The notes below the pieces were generated by a model, which searched no databases, had not been told where the DNA came from, and saw only the letters and a program-made list of their open reading frames with translations. A program made the position numbers and the translations under genes. Positions 16,464 to 26,757 of a DNA stretch of 64,000 nt are shown here, one piece after another (within the stretch, counting starts at the first letter, position 1; each line of letters opens with the position of its first letter). This DNA comes from Escherichia marmotae (lineage in GTDB: Bacteria; Pseudomonadota; Gammaproteobacteria; Enterobacterales; Enterobacteriaceae): assembly GCF_002900365.1 (NCBI RefSeq), contig NZ_CP025979.1, positions 2,852,001-2,916,000 on the forward strand, given 5' to 3'.

Positions 16464-18548
16464 CTACGTCTTCTTCCCTGCCGCCCTGCGCCGTCTGTCC
16501 AAATCCTTCAGTAACTTGTTCACGCCATCATCGGAAAACATCGTCTCAAGGGTTGTAGACAGCTTGCGCCGCCAGTTTTTGTACTGGTAACTGGTGCCAG
16601 GAATATTCACCGGTTCCGCCATATCCAGCCAGTCTTCCGGCTGTAGCCCTAACAGAGCGCTGTTACTGTCGGCAATGTACCGCTGCAAACCACGATTAAG
16701 CATCGGCGTCATCGACATCAGCGATGCCTTATGTCCGGCACGTTTTGGCAGACAACCATATTTATGCAGCGCATCCAGTAGCCCTTGCTTCGCCAGCTCG
16801 CGATCCTGATACAAACCGCGCAGCACTACTTCATCCGGGTACAGCCCCAGCGTTTTGCCCAGCGTTAAATCCCCGCTCTCCCAGTAACCACGCAGCGTTG
16901 GCAGGTCGTGCGTTGCTGCTACTGCCATCGACTGTTCCGGATACGCTTTCGGTGCGCGGAACGTCTTCTCATGGTCACTTTCGAAATAGAGCACTTTGTA
17001 GGAGTAAACCCCGCTACTGCGCAGCTTACCGACAATCTCTACCGGTACAGTGCCGAGATCTTCGCCAATCACCATGCAGCGATGGCGTTTGCTTTCCAGC
17101 GCCAGAATAGCGAGCAGATCATCCACCGGATAGTGAACATACGCTCCCTGATCCGCCGTTTCGCCATACGGTATCCACCACAAACGCAGCATCGACATCA
17201 CATGGTCAATTCGCAATGCGCCGCAATTTTGCATGTTCGCGCGCAGCAGTTCGATAAACGGTTCATAGGCGCGCGCGGTGATGATATGCGGGTCCATCGG
17301 CGGCAAACCCCAGTTTTGCCCTAACGGGCCAAGGATATCTGGCGGTGCGCCAACCGATGCTTTCAGGCAATACAACTCACGGTCACACCAGGTTTCTGCC
17401 CCACCTTCCGCTACGCCAACCGCCAGGTCACGATACAAGCCAATCGGCATTTCATAGCCCTGGCTTATCTCCCAGCAGGCGGCAAACTGGCTGTAGGCCA
17501 GCCACTGCAGCCAGAGATAAAAATCGACGTCATCACGATGTTCTTCACAGAACTGACGCACTTCTGGCGAGTCTACGTTCTGATACATCTCGGGCCATGC
17601 TGGCCAGCCCCAGCGCATTTCGTCTTCTTTTACTTGTTGTGCATGTAGCGCATCAAACGCCGCCTGCCAGAACAGGCTGTCGCCCTGTTCAGCAACAAAC
17701 TGGCGAAACGCTACCATTTGTCCATCATCACGTTGTGCGAATACTTTCCACGCCATCCGCAGTGCGGTCATTTTCAGTGCGGTGACGGTAGAGTAATCGA
17801 CCCAGTCAGTATCCCGCGCCTGTTGCAGCGCCTGTTGCGTAGTCGGCATGTGCCACCAGGCCTGCGCCTCCTCGCTAAGATGGAAATCTTCAACGGCGTT
17901 AACATCAATATAAATCACGTTCAGCCAGCGGCGAGAAGACGGGCTATACGGGCTGGCACTTTCCGGGTTTGCCGGATAGAGCGCATGAATCGGGTTCAGG
18001 CCAATGAACGACCCGCCGCGTTTCGCCACATCCACCAACATGGCTTTGAGATCGCCAAAATCACCGATGCCCCAGTTTTTTTCCGATCGCAGGGTATAAA
18101 GCTGAACGCAAGCGCCCCACAGTTTTTGTTTATTCAACAATGCCTGCGGTTCGTAGCAGCGTTTCGGTGCGACAATCACCCGACAATGGGCGCGCTGTTC
18201 GTCCTGGGTAAGCGTCAGCGTGTGATAACCTTCCGGCAGCTTCGCCGGAAGATTGAAGGCTTTGCCACCACTCACGTGGCCTTTGTACTGTGTTCCTTCT
18301 TCGGTAGTCAGCAGCCAGCTAAATTCGCCGCTGCCCTCCACCGCCATTGGCATTTTTTTACCGAAGGTATACACCATGACGTTGGGTACTGGCGTTACCG
18401 CCACTTTCGTGGCGGTACTCCGATGCATCGCGTCAAGCAAACGCCGTTTGGTTTCGGCGCCAATCGACTGCGGTTTACCGTGGGCATTGATGTAATTGGG
18501 GCTGATCCCCGCCGCCAGCGCGGCATTATCCAGACGTTTGCTTTCCAT
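16464..18548 (-). CDS. malQ: 4-alpha-glucanotransferase (amylomaltase) MalQ
   Basis: MalQ transfers maltosyl and longer dextrinyl units between maltodextrins, releasing glucose, in the cytoplasm. It has 694 residues, GH77 family. Catalytic elements are ALRIDHVM (nucleophile Asp), IGEDLGTVP (acid/base Glu) and ATHDLPT (third Asp). It is the second gene of malPQ, starting 9 bp after the malP stop. Confidence 0.97.
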   Translation of the reverse strand: MESKRLDNAALAAGISPNYINAHGKPQSIGAETKRRLLDAMHRSTATKVAVTPVPNVMVYTFGKKMPMAVEGSGEFSWLLTTEEGTQYKGHVSGGKAFNLPAKLPEGYHTLTLTQDEQRAHCRVIVAPKRCYEPQALLNKQKLWGACVQLYTLRSEKNWGIGDFGDLKAMLVDVAKRGGSFIGLNPIHALYPANPESASPYSPSSRRWLNVIYIDVNAVEDFHLSEEAQAWWHMPTTQQALQQARDTDWVDYSTVTALKMTALRMAWKVFAQRDDGQMVAFRQFVAEQGDSLFWQAAFDALHAQQVKEDEMRWGWPAWPEMYQNVDSPEVRQFCEEHRDDVDFYLWLQWLAYSQFAACWEISQGYEMPIGLYRDLAVGVAEGGAETWCDRELYCLKASVGAPPDILGPLGQNWGLPPMDPHIITARAYEPFIELLRANMQNCGALRIDHVMSMLRLWWIPYGETADQGAYVHYPVDDLLAILALESKRHRCMVIGEDLGTVPVEIVGKLRSSGVYSYKVLYFESDHEKTFRAPKAYPEQSMAVAATHDLPTLRGYWESGDLTLGKTLGLYPDEVVLRGLYQDRELAKQGLLDALHKYGCLPKRAGHKASLMSMTPMLNRGLQRYIADSNSALLGLQPEDWLDMAEPVNIPGTSYQYKNWRRKLSTTLETMFSDDGVNKLLKDLDRRRRAAGKKT

Positions 18549-18557
18549 CGAGCTTCC

Positions 18558-20951
18558 TTAGCGTTTTGCCTGCCAGATACGAGCCTGATAATCGCGAATA
18601 GAGCGATCCGAGCTAAACATACCGCAGCGGGCGGTATTGAGGATCGCCGCGCGTGTCCAGGCTTCCTGGTCGCGGTACAGCACATCCACCTGCTTTTGTG
18701 CCTCTACATAGGCTGCGAAATCCGCCATCACCAGATATGGATCGCCGCCCTGCTTACCGATACTGTGCAGCATCTGGTCAAACGCATGTTTATCGCCGTC
18801 GCTGTATTTACCGCTTTCCAGCTCTTTCAATACTGCATCGAGCTGCTTGTCTTTCTTACGCCATTTGAGCGGATCGTAGCCCTTCGCTTTCAATGCCTTA
18901 ACCTGCTCCACGGTATGACCGAAGATAAAGATATTTTCTTCACCGACTTTTTCAGCAATTTCGACATTTGCGCCATCCAGCGTACCGACAGTGAGCGCAC
19001 CATTAAGAGCCAGTTTCATATTGCCCGTGCCAGAAGCCTCTTTCCCAGCAGTCGAGATCTGCTCAGAGATATCCGCCGCCGGGATCAGCATTTCCGCCGC
19101 CGAGACACAGTAATCCGGCAGGAACACCACTTTCAGCTTGTCACCCACTTTTGGATCGTTGTTGATCACTTCAGCCACTTTATTGATCGCAAAAATAATG
19201 TTCTTCGCCAGATAGTAGCCCGGCGCGGCTTTCGCCCCGAACAGGAACACGCGCGGTACGCGGTCAGCTTGCGGGTTTTCGCGAATCTCTTTGTACAACG
19301 CCAGAATATGCAGCAGATTCAGGTGTTGCCGTTTGTACTCGTGCAGACGTTTAATTTGGACGTCGAAAATTGCCTGCGGGTTGATTTCAATACCAGTACG
19401 CGCTTTTACAAACTCTGCCAGACGAACTTTATTCGCCTGTTTGATTTCGCGATATTGCTGGCGGAATTTCGCGTCATCAGCGAATTTTTCCAGATTAATC
19501 AACTGATCGAGATCGTTAGCCCACTCTTTTTTCAGCGATTTATCCAGCAGCGCCGCCAGTGCCGGGTTGCACTGTTTGATCCAGCGACGCGGAGTAATAC
19601 CATTAGTGACGTTATGGAATTTGTTCGGCCACAACTGGTGGTATTCCGGGAACAAATCTTTCACCACCAGATCCGAGTGCAGCGCCGCCACGCCATTCAC
19701 CGCAAAGCCGCTAACCACACACATATTGGCCATACGAACTTGTTTGTCATGTACCACCGCCAGTTTCGCCCATACCGCCTTGTCGCCCGGCCAGGTTTGT
19801 TCCACCAGCTTCTTAAAGCGGTTATTGATTTCGTTGATTACCTGCATATGGCGTGGCAACAGCGCTTTAATCAGCTTCTCATCCCAGCACTCCAGTGCTT
19901 CTGGCATCAGGGTATGGTTGGTATAAGCGAAGGTTTTACTGGTGATTGCCCAGGCGTCATCCCAGCTCATTTGGTGCTCATCTATCAGCACACGCAGCAG
20001 TTCAGGAATGGCAATAGTCGGGTGTGTGTCGTTAAGTTGAATGACTTCGTAATCCGCCAGCTCGTGCAGTTTACGCCCCGCCAGATGATGGCGACGAAGA
20101 ATGTCAGCAATCGAACAGGCGCACTGGAAGTATTGCTGCATCAGGCGCAATTTTTTACCGGCGGTATGGTTGTCGTTTGGATAGAGAACTTTAGTCAGTT
20201 TTTCCGCGTTGATGCCCTGTTGTTCAGCACGCAGGAAATCACCGTCATTAAATTTGGTAAGATTGAACGGATGAGCATGAGTCGCCTGCCACAAACGTAG
20301 CGGCTGTGCTACGCCGTTACGGTAGCCCAACACCGGAAGATCCCACGCTTGCCCGGTAATGGTAAATTCCGGTTCCCAGCGTCCATCTTTCGTCACTTTG
20401 CCGCCAATGCCCACCTGCACATCCAGCGCTTCGTTATGGCTAAACCACGGATAGTTGCCACGATGCCAGTCGTCTGGCGCTTCAGACTGTTTGCCACCGA
20501 CAAAGGACTGACGGAACAGACCATACTGGTAGTTAAGACCATAGCCAGTAGCTGACTGCCCAACGGTTGCCATTGAGTCGAGGAAACACGCAGCCAGACG
20601 CCCCAGGCCACCGTTCCCCAACGCCGGGTCGATCTCTTCTTCCAGCAGGTCTGTCAGGTTGATGTCATAAGACTTCAATGAATCCTGAACAGCCTGATAC
20701 CAGCCGAGGTTTAACAGATTGTTGCCTGTCAGACGACCAATCAAAAACTCCATTGAGATGTAGTTAACATGACGCTGATTCGCCGCCGGTTTGGCAAAAG
20801 GCTGGGCCCGCAGCATTTCCGCCAACGCTTCACTCACAGCCAGCCACCATTGGTGAGGGGTCATCTCAGCCGCTGAAGTTAAACCATAACGCTGCCACTG
20901 GCGTGACAGGGCTTCCTGAAATTGCTTTTCATTAAAAATGGGTTGTGACAT
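18558..20951 (-). CDS. malP: Maltodextrin phosphorylase MalP
   Basis: MalP phosphorolyses maltodextrins to glucose-1-phosphate using pyridoxal phosphate. It has 797 residues from ATG 20951 (MSQPIFNEKQ); the frame extends upstream to 21113, but that part is not conserved and crosses the promoter. GT35 motifs include the conserved EASGTGNMK (PLP Lys in the following helix) and FGAKAAPGYYLAK. It is the first gene of malPQ and is activated by MalT, encoded divergently. Confidence 0.97.
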   Translation of the reverse strand: MSQPIFNEKQFQEALSRQWQRYGLTSAAEMTPHQWWLAVSEALAEMLRAQPFAKPAANQRHVNYISMEFLIGRLTGNNLLNLGWYQAVQDSLKSYDINLTDLLEEEIDPALGNGGLGRLAACFLDSMATVGQSATGYGLNYQYGLFRQSFVGGKQSEAPDDWHRGNYPWFSHNEALDVQVGIGGKVTKDGRWEPEFTITGQAWDLPVLGYRNGVAQPLRLWQATHAHPFNLTKFNDGDFLRAEQQGINAEKLTKVLYPNDNHTAGKKLRLMQQYFQCACSIADILRRHHLAGRKLHELADYEVIQLNDTHPTIAIPELLRVLIDEHQMSWDDAWAITSKTFAYTNHTLMPEALECWDEKLIKALLPRHMQVINEINNRFKKLVEQTWPGDKAVWAKLAVVHDKQVRMANMCVVSGFAVNGVAALHSDLVVKDLFPEYHQLWPNKFHNVTNGITPRRWIKQCNPALAALLDKSLKKEWANDLDQLINLEKFADDAKFRQQYREIKQANKVRLAEFVKARTGIEINPQAIFDVQIKRLHEYKRQHLNLLHILALYKEIRENPQADRVPRVFLFGAKAAPGYYLAKNIIFAINKVAEVINNDPKVGDKLKVVFLPDYCVSAAEMLIPAADISEQISTAGKEASGTGNMKLALNGALTVGTLDGANVEIAEKVGEENIFIFGHTVEQVKALKAKGYDPLKWRKKDKQLDAVLKELESGKYSDGDKHAFDQMLHSIGKQGGDPYLVMADFAAYVEAQKQVDVLYRDQEAWTRAAILNTARCGMFSSDRSIRDYQARIWQAKR

Positions 20952-21020
20952 AGGAGTTCCAGTTTTCTTAGATATTAAACACAACGTTATCGTTAGTTTG
21001 CCAGGCTCCATGTTGACCTT

Positions 21021-21066
21021 CCTCATCCTACGGGGGATTAGGCGGGGAGGAGTGACGGGGATGAGC
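21021..21066. promoter_or_regulatory. MalT-binding region of the malPQ promoter
   Basis: On the malP strand there is a GGATGAGG site (+ strand CCTCATCC, 21021-21028). On the + strand GGGGGATTAGG, GGGGAGGAG and GGGGATGAG follow. These match the asymmetric MalT box (GGGGA(T/G)GAGG) in the clustered arrangement known for malPp. Confidence 0.75.
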
Positions 21067-21432
21067 AAGAAAATGTGAGCGCGCCCACTTAAAGGTAGTG
21101 CAATCAACTGCAAAAGTATCAGCTCAGTGCCAGAGAGCGCAGAAAACCTGTTATTAACAGTCAGAAATGGCCGTTGCGTATTATCAAAAAGCGGAAAGTA
21201 ACTCTATAAATTAAGTAAAGCGGCGAAATAGTTTCAACAATGAAATATCCATCAAAGGGCATCTCATTCTTAATAGATTTATTAAGATCATCTTTCCAGA
21301 GAGACCTTTCATCAGGAATTAAGGAGGTTTCATTGCTTTAATGAACCTTTTGGATTAAGGGAAAACACCCTAAGATCCAATATCCACACTGCATTTGCGT
21401 TGTTTTAAGATGAGGCATTAATAAACGTTTGG

Positions 21433-21454
21433 AATTGTGACAGAGTGCAAATTC
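21433..21454 (+). promoter_or_regulatory. CRP site upstream of malT
   Basis: AATTGTGACAGAGTGCAAATTC has one strong CRP half-site (TGTGA) and a weaker second half. It lies about 120 bp upstream of the malT start, consistent with the known CRP dependence of malT. The rest of the 622-bp malP-malT gap is AT-rich, with no gene that I can support. Confidence 0.75.
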
Positions 21455-21574
21455 AGACACATAAAAAATTGTCATCGCTTGCATTGCACAGGTTTCTGGC
21501 CGAACTTATAACTATTAATTACGAAGCGCAAAAAAAATAATATTTCCTCAATTTCCACAGTGAAGTGATTAACT

Positions 21575-24280
21575 ATGCTGATTCCGTCAAAATTAAGTCG
21601 TCCGGTTCGACTCGACCATACTGTGGTTCGTGAGCGCCTGCTGGCTAAACTTTCCGGCGCGAACAACTTCAGGCTGGTGCTGATCACAAGTCCTGCTGGT
21701 TACGGAAAGACAACACTCATATCCCAATGGGCGGCAGGAAAAAACGATTTGGGCTGGTACTCGCTTGATGACGGCGATAACCAGCAAGAACGTTTCGCCA
21801 GCTATCTGATTGCCGCTGTGCAACAGGCAACCAGCGGGCACTGCGTCATCAGTGAAACAATGACGCAAAAACGGCAGTATGCCAGCCTGACGTCACTGTT
21901 TGCCCAGCTTTTCATTGAGCTGGCGGAATGGCATAGCCCACTTTTCCTGGTGATTGACGATTACCATCTGATCACCAATCCGGTTATCCACGAATCCATG
22001 CGCTTCTTCATTCGCCATCAACCAGAAAATCTCACCCTGGTGGTGCTGTCACGCAATCTTCCGCAATTGGGCATTGCCAATCTGCGCGTACGTGAACAAC
22101 TATTAGAAATTGGCAGCCAGCAACTGGCGTTTACCCATCAGGAAGCCAAGCAGTTTTTTGATTGTCGTCTGTCATCACCGATTGAAGCGACCGAAAGCGG
22201 TCGGATTTGCGATGATGTGTCCGGTTGGGCGACGGCGTTGCAGCTAATCGCGCTCTCTGCGCGGCAAAATACCCACTCGGCCCATAAATCAGCGCGCCGT
22301 CTGGCGGGCATCAATGCCAGCCATCTTTCTGATTATCTGGTCGATGAAGTGCTAGATAACGTTGATCTGGCGACACGCCATTTCCTGCTAAAAAGCGCCA
22401 TTTTGCGCTCAATGAATGATGCGCTAATCACCCGCGTGACCGGCGAAGAAAACGGGCAAATGCGTCTTGAAGAGATTGAGCGCCAGGGGCTGTTTTTGCA
22501 ACGGATGGATGATACTGGCGAATGGTTCTGCTATCACCCGCTGTTTGGTAACTTCCTGCGCCAACGCTGCCAGTGGGAGCTGGCGGCGGAGCTGCCAGAA
22601 ATCCACCGTGCCGCCGCAGAAAGCTGGATGGCACAAGGCTTTCCCAGCGAAGCTATTCATCATGCGCTGGCGGCAGGCGATGCTTTGATGTTGCGCGATA
22701 TTTTGCTTAATCACGCCTGGAGCCTGTTCAACCATAGTGAACTGTCGCTGCTGGAAGAGTCACTCAAAGCCCTGCCGTGGGACAGTCTGCTGGAAAATCC
22801 ACAGTTGGTGTTATTGCAGGCCTGGTTGATGCAAAGCCAACATCGCTACGGCGAAGTGAACACCCTGCTGGCGCGAGCCGAACACGAGCTCCAGGACATC
22901 AGAGAAGGCACCATGCATGCAGAGTTCAACGCCCTGCGCGCCCAGGTGGCCATTAACGACGGTAATCCGGAAGAAGCCGAACGACTGGCAAAACTGGCTC
23001 TGGAAGATCTGCCTCCGGGTTGGTTCTATAGCCGCATTGTTGCGACCTCTGTGCTTGGCGAAGTGTTGCACTGTAAAGGTGAGCTGACCCGCTCGCTGGC
23101 ATTAATGCAACAAACTGAGCAGATGGCGCGTCAGCACGATGTCTGGCACTACGCCTTGTGGAGTCTGATTCAGCAAAGCGAAATTCTGTTTGCTCAAGGA
23201 TTCCTGCAAACTGCGTGGGAAACGCAGGAAAAAGCGTTCCAGTTGATTAACGAACAGCATCTGGAACAGTTGCCGATGCATGAATTTTTAGTACGTATCC
23301 GCGCGCAACTGTTATGGGCATGGGCACGGCTGGATGAAGCCGAAGCCTCGGCGCGTAGTGGAATTGAAGTCTTATCGTCTTATCAGCCACAGCAACAGCT
23401 CCAGTGTCTGGCAATGTTAATTCAATGTTCGCTGGCTCGTGGCGATCTGGATAACGCCCGTAGCCAACTTAACCGCCTGGAAAACCTGCTGGGGAATGGC
23501 AAATATCACAGCGACTGGATCTCTAACGCCAACAAAGTTCGCGTTATTTACTGGCAGATGACCGGCGATAAAGCCGCCGCAGCAAACTGGTTGCGCCATA
23601 CTGCGAAGCCGGAGTTTGCCAATAACCACTTCCTGCAAGGTCAATGGCGCAACATTGCCCGTGCACAAATCTTGCTGGGCGAGTTTGAACCTGCGGAAAT
23701 TGTCCTCGAGGAACTCAACGAAAACGCCCGCAGTCTGCGGTTGATGAGCGACCTGAACCGCAACCTGCTTTTACTCAATCAGTTGTACTGGCAGGCAGGG
23801 CGGAAAAGTGACGCCCAGCGCGTATTGCTGGACGCATTAAAACTGGCGAATCGCACAGGATTTATCAGTCACTTTGTCATCGAAGGCGAAGCCATGGCGC
23901 AGCAGTTACGCCAACTGATTCAACTCAATACGCTGCCGGAACTGGAACAGCACCGCGCGCAGCGTATTTTGCGGGAAATAAACCAACATCACCGGCATAA
24001 GTTCGCTCACTTTGACGAGACCTTTGTCGAACGTCTGCTAAATCACCCGGAAGTGCCGGAACTTATCCGTACCAGCCCGCTGACCCAACGCGAATGGCAG
24101 GTGCTGGGGCTGATTTACTCCGGTTACAGCAATGAACAAATTGCGGGCGAACTGGAAGTGGCAGCGACCACCATCAAAACGCATATCCGCAATCTGTATC
24201 AGAAACTCGGCGTTGCCCACCGTCAGGCTGCGGTACAGCACGCACAGAAACTGCTGAAGATGATGGGATATGGGGTGTAA
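21575..24280 (+). CDS. malT: Maltose regulon activator MalT
   Basis: MalT is a STAND-class ATP-dependent transcription activator, induced by maltotriose, that controls malPQ and the other mal operons. It has 901 residues: an NTPase domain with P-loop SPAGYGKTT (about 39-47) and Walker B FLVIDDYH (about 126-133), a winged-helix and TPR-like superhelical sensor region (about 400-800), and a C-terminal LuxR-type HTH (about 830-895; LTQREWQVLGLIYSGYSNEQI). It diverges from malPQ. Confidence 0.97.
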   Translation: MLIPSKLSRPVRLDHTVVRERLLAKLSGANNFRLVLITSPAGYGKTTLISQWAAGKNDLGWYSLDDGDNQQERFASYLIAAVQQATSGHCVISETMTQKRQYASLTSLFAQLFIELAEWHSPLFLVIDDYHLITNPVIHESMRFFIRHQPENLTLVVLSRNLPQLGIANLRVREQLLEIGSQQLAFTHQEAKQFFDCRLSSPIEATESGRICDDVSGWATALQLIALSARQNTHSAHKSARRLAGINASHLSDYLVDEVLDNVDLATRHFLLKSAILRSMNDALITRVTGEENGQMRLEEIERQGLFLQRMDDTGEWFCYHPLFGNFLRQRCQWELAAELPEIHRAAAESWMAQGFPSEAIHHALAAGDALMLRDILLNHAWSLFNHSELSLLEESLKALPWDSLLENPQLVLLQAWLMQSQHRYGEVNTLLARAEHELQDIREGTMHAEFNALRAQVAINDGNPEEAERLAKLALEDLPPGWFYSRIVATSVLGEVLHCKGELTRSLALMQQTEQMARQHDVWHYALWSLIQQSEILFAQGFLQTAWETQEKAFQLINEQHLEQLPMHEFLVRIRAQLLWAWARLDEAEASARSGIEVLSSYQPQQQLQCLAMLIQCSLARGDLDNARSQLNRLENLLGNGKYHSDWISNANKVRVIYWQMTGDKAAAANWLRHTAKPEFANNHFLQGQWRNIARAQILLGEFEPAEIVLEELNENARSLRLMSDLNRNLLLLNQLYWQAGRKSDAQRVLLDALKLANRTGFISHFVIEGEAMAQQLRQLIQLNTLPELEQHRAQRILREINQHHRHKFAHFDETFVERLLNHPEVPELIRTSPLTQREWQVLGLIYSGYSNEQIAGELEVAATTIKTHIRNLYQKLGVAHRQAAVQHAQKLLKMMGYGV

Positions 24281-24322
24281 GTTTGGTCAGATAACATTCC
24301 TGCTCCGACTTACATCCCTGCA

Positions 24323-25342
24323 TTATTCAACGCTAACTCGCGTTACATCGTCTGTTTCAGTCAGAGTAAACCGCACAGGTAAGAACCGTTCCACCACCGC
24401 GATATTGGTCAGCAGATGGCATGAGGGATGCGCGACCGTAAACGCCCCCGCACCCGCCAACGCCATGGGCAACACCAGTTGATCTGCGAGATATTCACCT
24501 ACTGCCGCCGGACTTGCCAGGTAACGTTTCACTTCTTTAACCAACTGCGCTGCTACCACTTCGGCACTGACGCGCTTTTCACCGACGGCAAAAAAGCGTT
24601 CGGTAATATTTTCGCTTTCCACTTCTAGCGAGACGGTATTTCCCGGTCCCTGCTCACGCGGCAAGAGATGGATATTCTGCTCATACAGCGAAAAACTGGC
24701 TGCCAGCGCAACGAGTTCACGTTCTCCGACATGCCGCGGCACACCAGCTAATAATACTTCGCCGCGTAATCGCATAACGGTGCCCCGCTCGCCCAGTTGT
24801 AACGCGTTTAGTGATGCCACGGGCGTGACTTCCGCTACCACCACACCGCCTCCGGCAGGGTAAAAACCGTGGCGTAACAGCGTGGTTTGCTGATGAATCC
24901 CCATTTGTGCCAGCAGAGGTTCCAGCACGCGGCAGATAAAACCCGCGGGCGGCGCCGACGGGTTTTCGGTGCCACCGCTGACTTCTACGCGAGAAGGTCC
25001 ATCGGCAAACCACAGCGCAGGCAACACCGTTTGCAGCACCAACATGCAGCTTCCGGCACTACCGATAGCAAAGCGATAATCGCCGCCACGCACATTACCG
25101 GGCCGGAAGACCAGGCGCTGCGAACCCAGTTCCGCGCCGTCTACTATAGCTCCGCAAATTTCCGTCGCCGCCTTTACCGCGGTCAGATGCTGGCGCAACA
25201 GCCCCGGTTTCGCCCGTCCGGCACGAATGCCTGTGATGGTAAACGGCTTACCGGTTATCATCGACAGACTTAACGCCGAGCGCAGGATCTGCCCGCCGCC
25301 TTCGCCCTGTGCACCATCCAGCGCAATCATCCTTTTCATCAT
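24323..25342 (-). CDS. rtcA: RNA 3'-terminal phosphate cyclase RtcA
   Basis: RtcA converts RNA 3'-phosphate ends to 2',3'-cyclic phosphate through an adenylylated His. It has 338-339 residues (ATG at 25342 or 25339). GEGGGQILRSAL at the N-terminus is the family signature, and the catalytic His lies in AHPSCHLLTN. The central part differs clearly from K-12 as I recall it, including PPAGFICRV where K-12 reads PPADFIRRV. It starts immediately after the rtcB stop (TAAATGATG), so the two are co-translated. Confidence 0.95.
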   Translation of the reverse strand: MMKRMIALDGAQGEGGGQILRSALSLSMITGKPFTITGIRAGRAKPGLLRQHLTAVKAATEICGAIVDGAELGSQRLVFRPGNVRGGDYRFAIGSAGSCMLVLQTVLPALWFADGPSRVEVSGGTENPSAPPAGFICRVLEPLLAQMGIHQQTTLLRHGFYPAGGGVVVAEVTPVASLNALQLGERGTVMRLRGEVLLAGVPRHVGERELVALAASFSLYEQNIHLLPREQGPGNTVSLEVESENITERFFAVGEKRVSAEVVAAQLVKEVKRYLASPAAVGEYLADQLVLPMALAGAGAFTVAHPSCHLLTNIAVVERFLPVRFTLTETDDVTRVSVE

Positions 25343-26569
25343 TTATCCTTTTACGCACACCACCTGACGCAGGGTGTAGACGACTTCCACCAGATCGCTT
25401 TGTGCTGCCATTACTGCATCAATGTCCTTATACGCCATTGGGATTTCGTCGATCACCTCGGCATCTTTACGGCATTCCACATGCGCTGTAGCACGGATCT
25501 GATCTTCCACACTAAACAGTTTTTTCGCTTTGGTACGGCTCATCACGCGACCTGCACCGTGGCTGCATGAGCAGAAAGACTCTTCATTTCCCAGCCCACG
25601 CACGATAAAGCTTTTCGCCCCCATCGACCCAGGAATAATTCCGTACTGCCCGGCACGCGCAGACACCGCGCCTTTCCGCGTCACATAGATCTCTTCGCCA
25701 AAGTGCAGCTCTTTTTGCACATAGTTGTGGTGGCAGTTGATCTCTTCCATTGCCAGCGTTTGCGGCTGTCTCACCGTTTTATGCGTAATGCTCTGCAACG
25801 CCGATACCACGTTTTCCATCATCGCATCACGGTTGAGGCTGGCAAAAAGCTGCGCCCAGGCCACTGCTTTCAGGTAATCGTCAAAATATTCCGTTCCTTC
25901 AAGGAAGTACGCGAGATCACGTGACGGCAACGTTTCAAGCTGTTCCTGCATCTCTTTTTGCGCCAGGTCGATAAAGTAAGTTCCGATGGCGTTACCAATT
26001 CCGCGTGAACCGGAGTGCAGCATAATCCACACCCGATCCGCCTCATCAAGGCAGATTTCAATAAAGTGGTTACCCGTTCCCAGCGTTCCTAGGTGTTTAT
26101 AGTTATTGGTATTCAAGAAACGCGAGTATTTTTGCGTTAACCACTGATAACCGGCTTCCAACTCGGCCCATTTAGCATCGACGTTGACAGGCGGATTTTC
26201 CCATGCGCCTTTATCACGTTTACAACGCCCGGTAGTACGCCCGTGTGGCACGGCAGTTTCAATTGCCTGACGCAGCTCCGCCAGGTTTTCAGGCAAGTCT
26301 GCCGCCGTTAACGCGGTACGCAGTGCGTTCATTCCACAGCCGATATCCACGCCCACCGCCGCCGGAATAATCGCCCCTTTGGTCGGGATCACGCTACCAA
26401 TGGTGGAACCTTTCCCCAGGTGCACATCGGGCATCACCGCAATATGCTTGAAAATAAACGGCATCTTCGCCGTATTTATCAGTTGCTGGCGCGCATCGTC
26501 TTCTACCGGCACGCCTTTGGTCCACATTTTTACCGGGGCATTTTCAGTGGTCAGTAATTCGTAATTCAT
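25343..26569 (-). CDS. rtcB: RNA ligase RtcB
   Basis: RtcB joins RNA 2',3'-cyclic phosphate or 3'-phosphate ends to 5'-OH ends using GTP and Mn2+. It has 408 residues. Metal and guanylylation motifs are visible: GVDIGCGM (about 73-80), LGTGNHFIE (about 163-171), EEINCHHNYV (about 277-286) and SHGAGR with the nucleophile His (about 336-341). It is the first gene of rtcBA, behind a sigma54 promoter. Confidence 0.97.
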   Translation of the reverse strand: MNYELLTTENAPVKMWTKGVPVEDDARQQLINTAKMPFIFKHIAVMPDVHLGKGSTIGSVIPTKGAIIPAAVGVDIGCGMNALRTALTAADLPENLAELRQAIETAVPHGRTTGRCKRDKGAWENPPVNVDAKWAELEAGYQWLTQKYSRFLNTNNYKHLGTLGTGNHFIEICLDEADRVWIMLHSGSRGIGNAIGTYFIDLAQKEMQEQLETLPSRDLAYFLEGTEYFDDYLKAVAWAQLFASLNRDAMMENVVSALQSITHKTVRQPQTLAMEEINCHHNYVQKELHFGEEIYVTRKGAVSARAGQYGIIPGSMGAKSFIVRGLGNEESFCSCSHGAGRVMSRTKAKKLFSVEDQIRATAHVECRKDAEVIDEIPMAYKDIDAVMAAQSDLVEVVYTLRQVVCVKG

Positions 26570-26607
26570 TTTCTTTTTCTCGTTTCGTTGTTTGCTGTCC
26601 TGATAAT

Positions 26608-26623
26608 TGCAACCGTCGTGCCA
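26608..26623 (-). promoter_or_regulatory. Sigma54 (-24/-12) promoter of rtcBA
   Basis: On the minus strand the sequence TGGCACGACGGTTGCA matches the sigma54 consensus TGGCACN5TTGC(A/T) perfectly. It lies about 40 bp upstream of the rtcB start, and the adjacent divergent gene encodes the sigma54 activator RtcR. Confidence 0.93.
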
Positions 26624-26757
26624 GAAAATTAAATCAGCAGATTAAATCTATAATTAATTGTTTTTATTTAATTAAAAGTACAAAGTCCGTATACGGAGAT
26701 TTTCTATAAAGCCACTTAACCGATAATGAAATATCGTCTTTTATAAGGATATCTAAG

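Noticed and set aside
17718..20300. An 860-codon open frame on the + strand opposite malQ/malP
   Set aside because: It is an antisense shadow of two well-conserved GH77 and GT35 enzymes. Its Phe/Arg/His-rich composition is typical of reversed coding sequence and it has no recognisable domain.
20952..21113. A longer malP start adding 54 residues
   Set aside because: The extension crosses the MalT-binding promoter region and is not part of the conserved phosphorylase, which starts MSQPIF.
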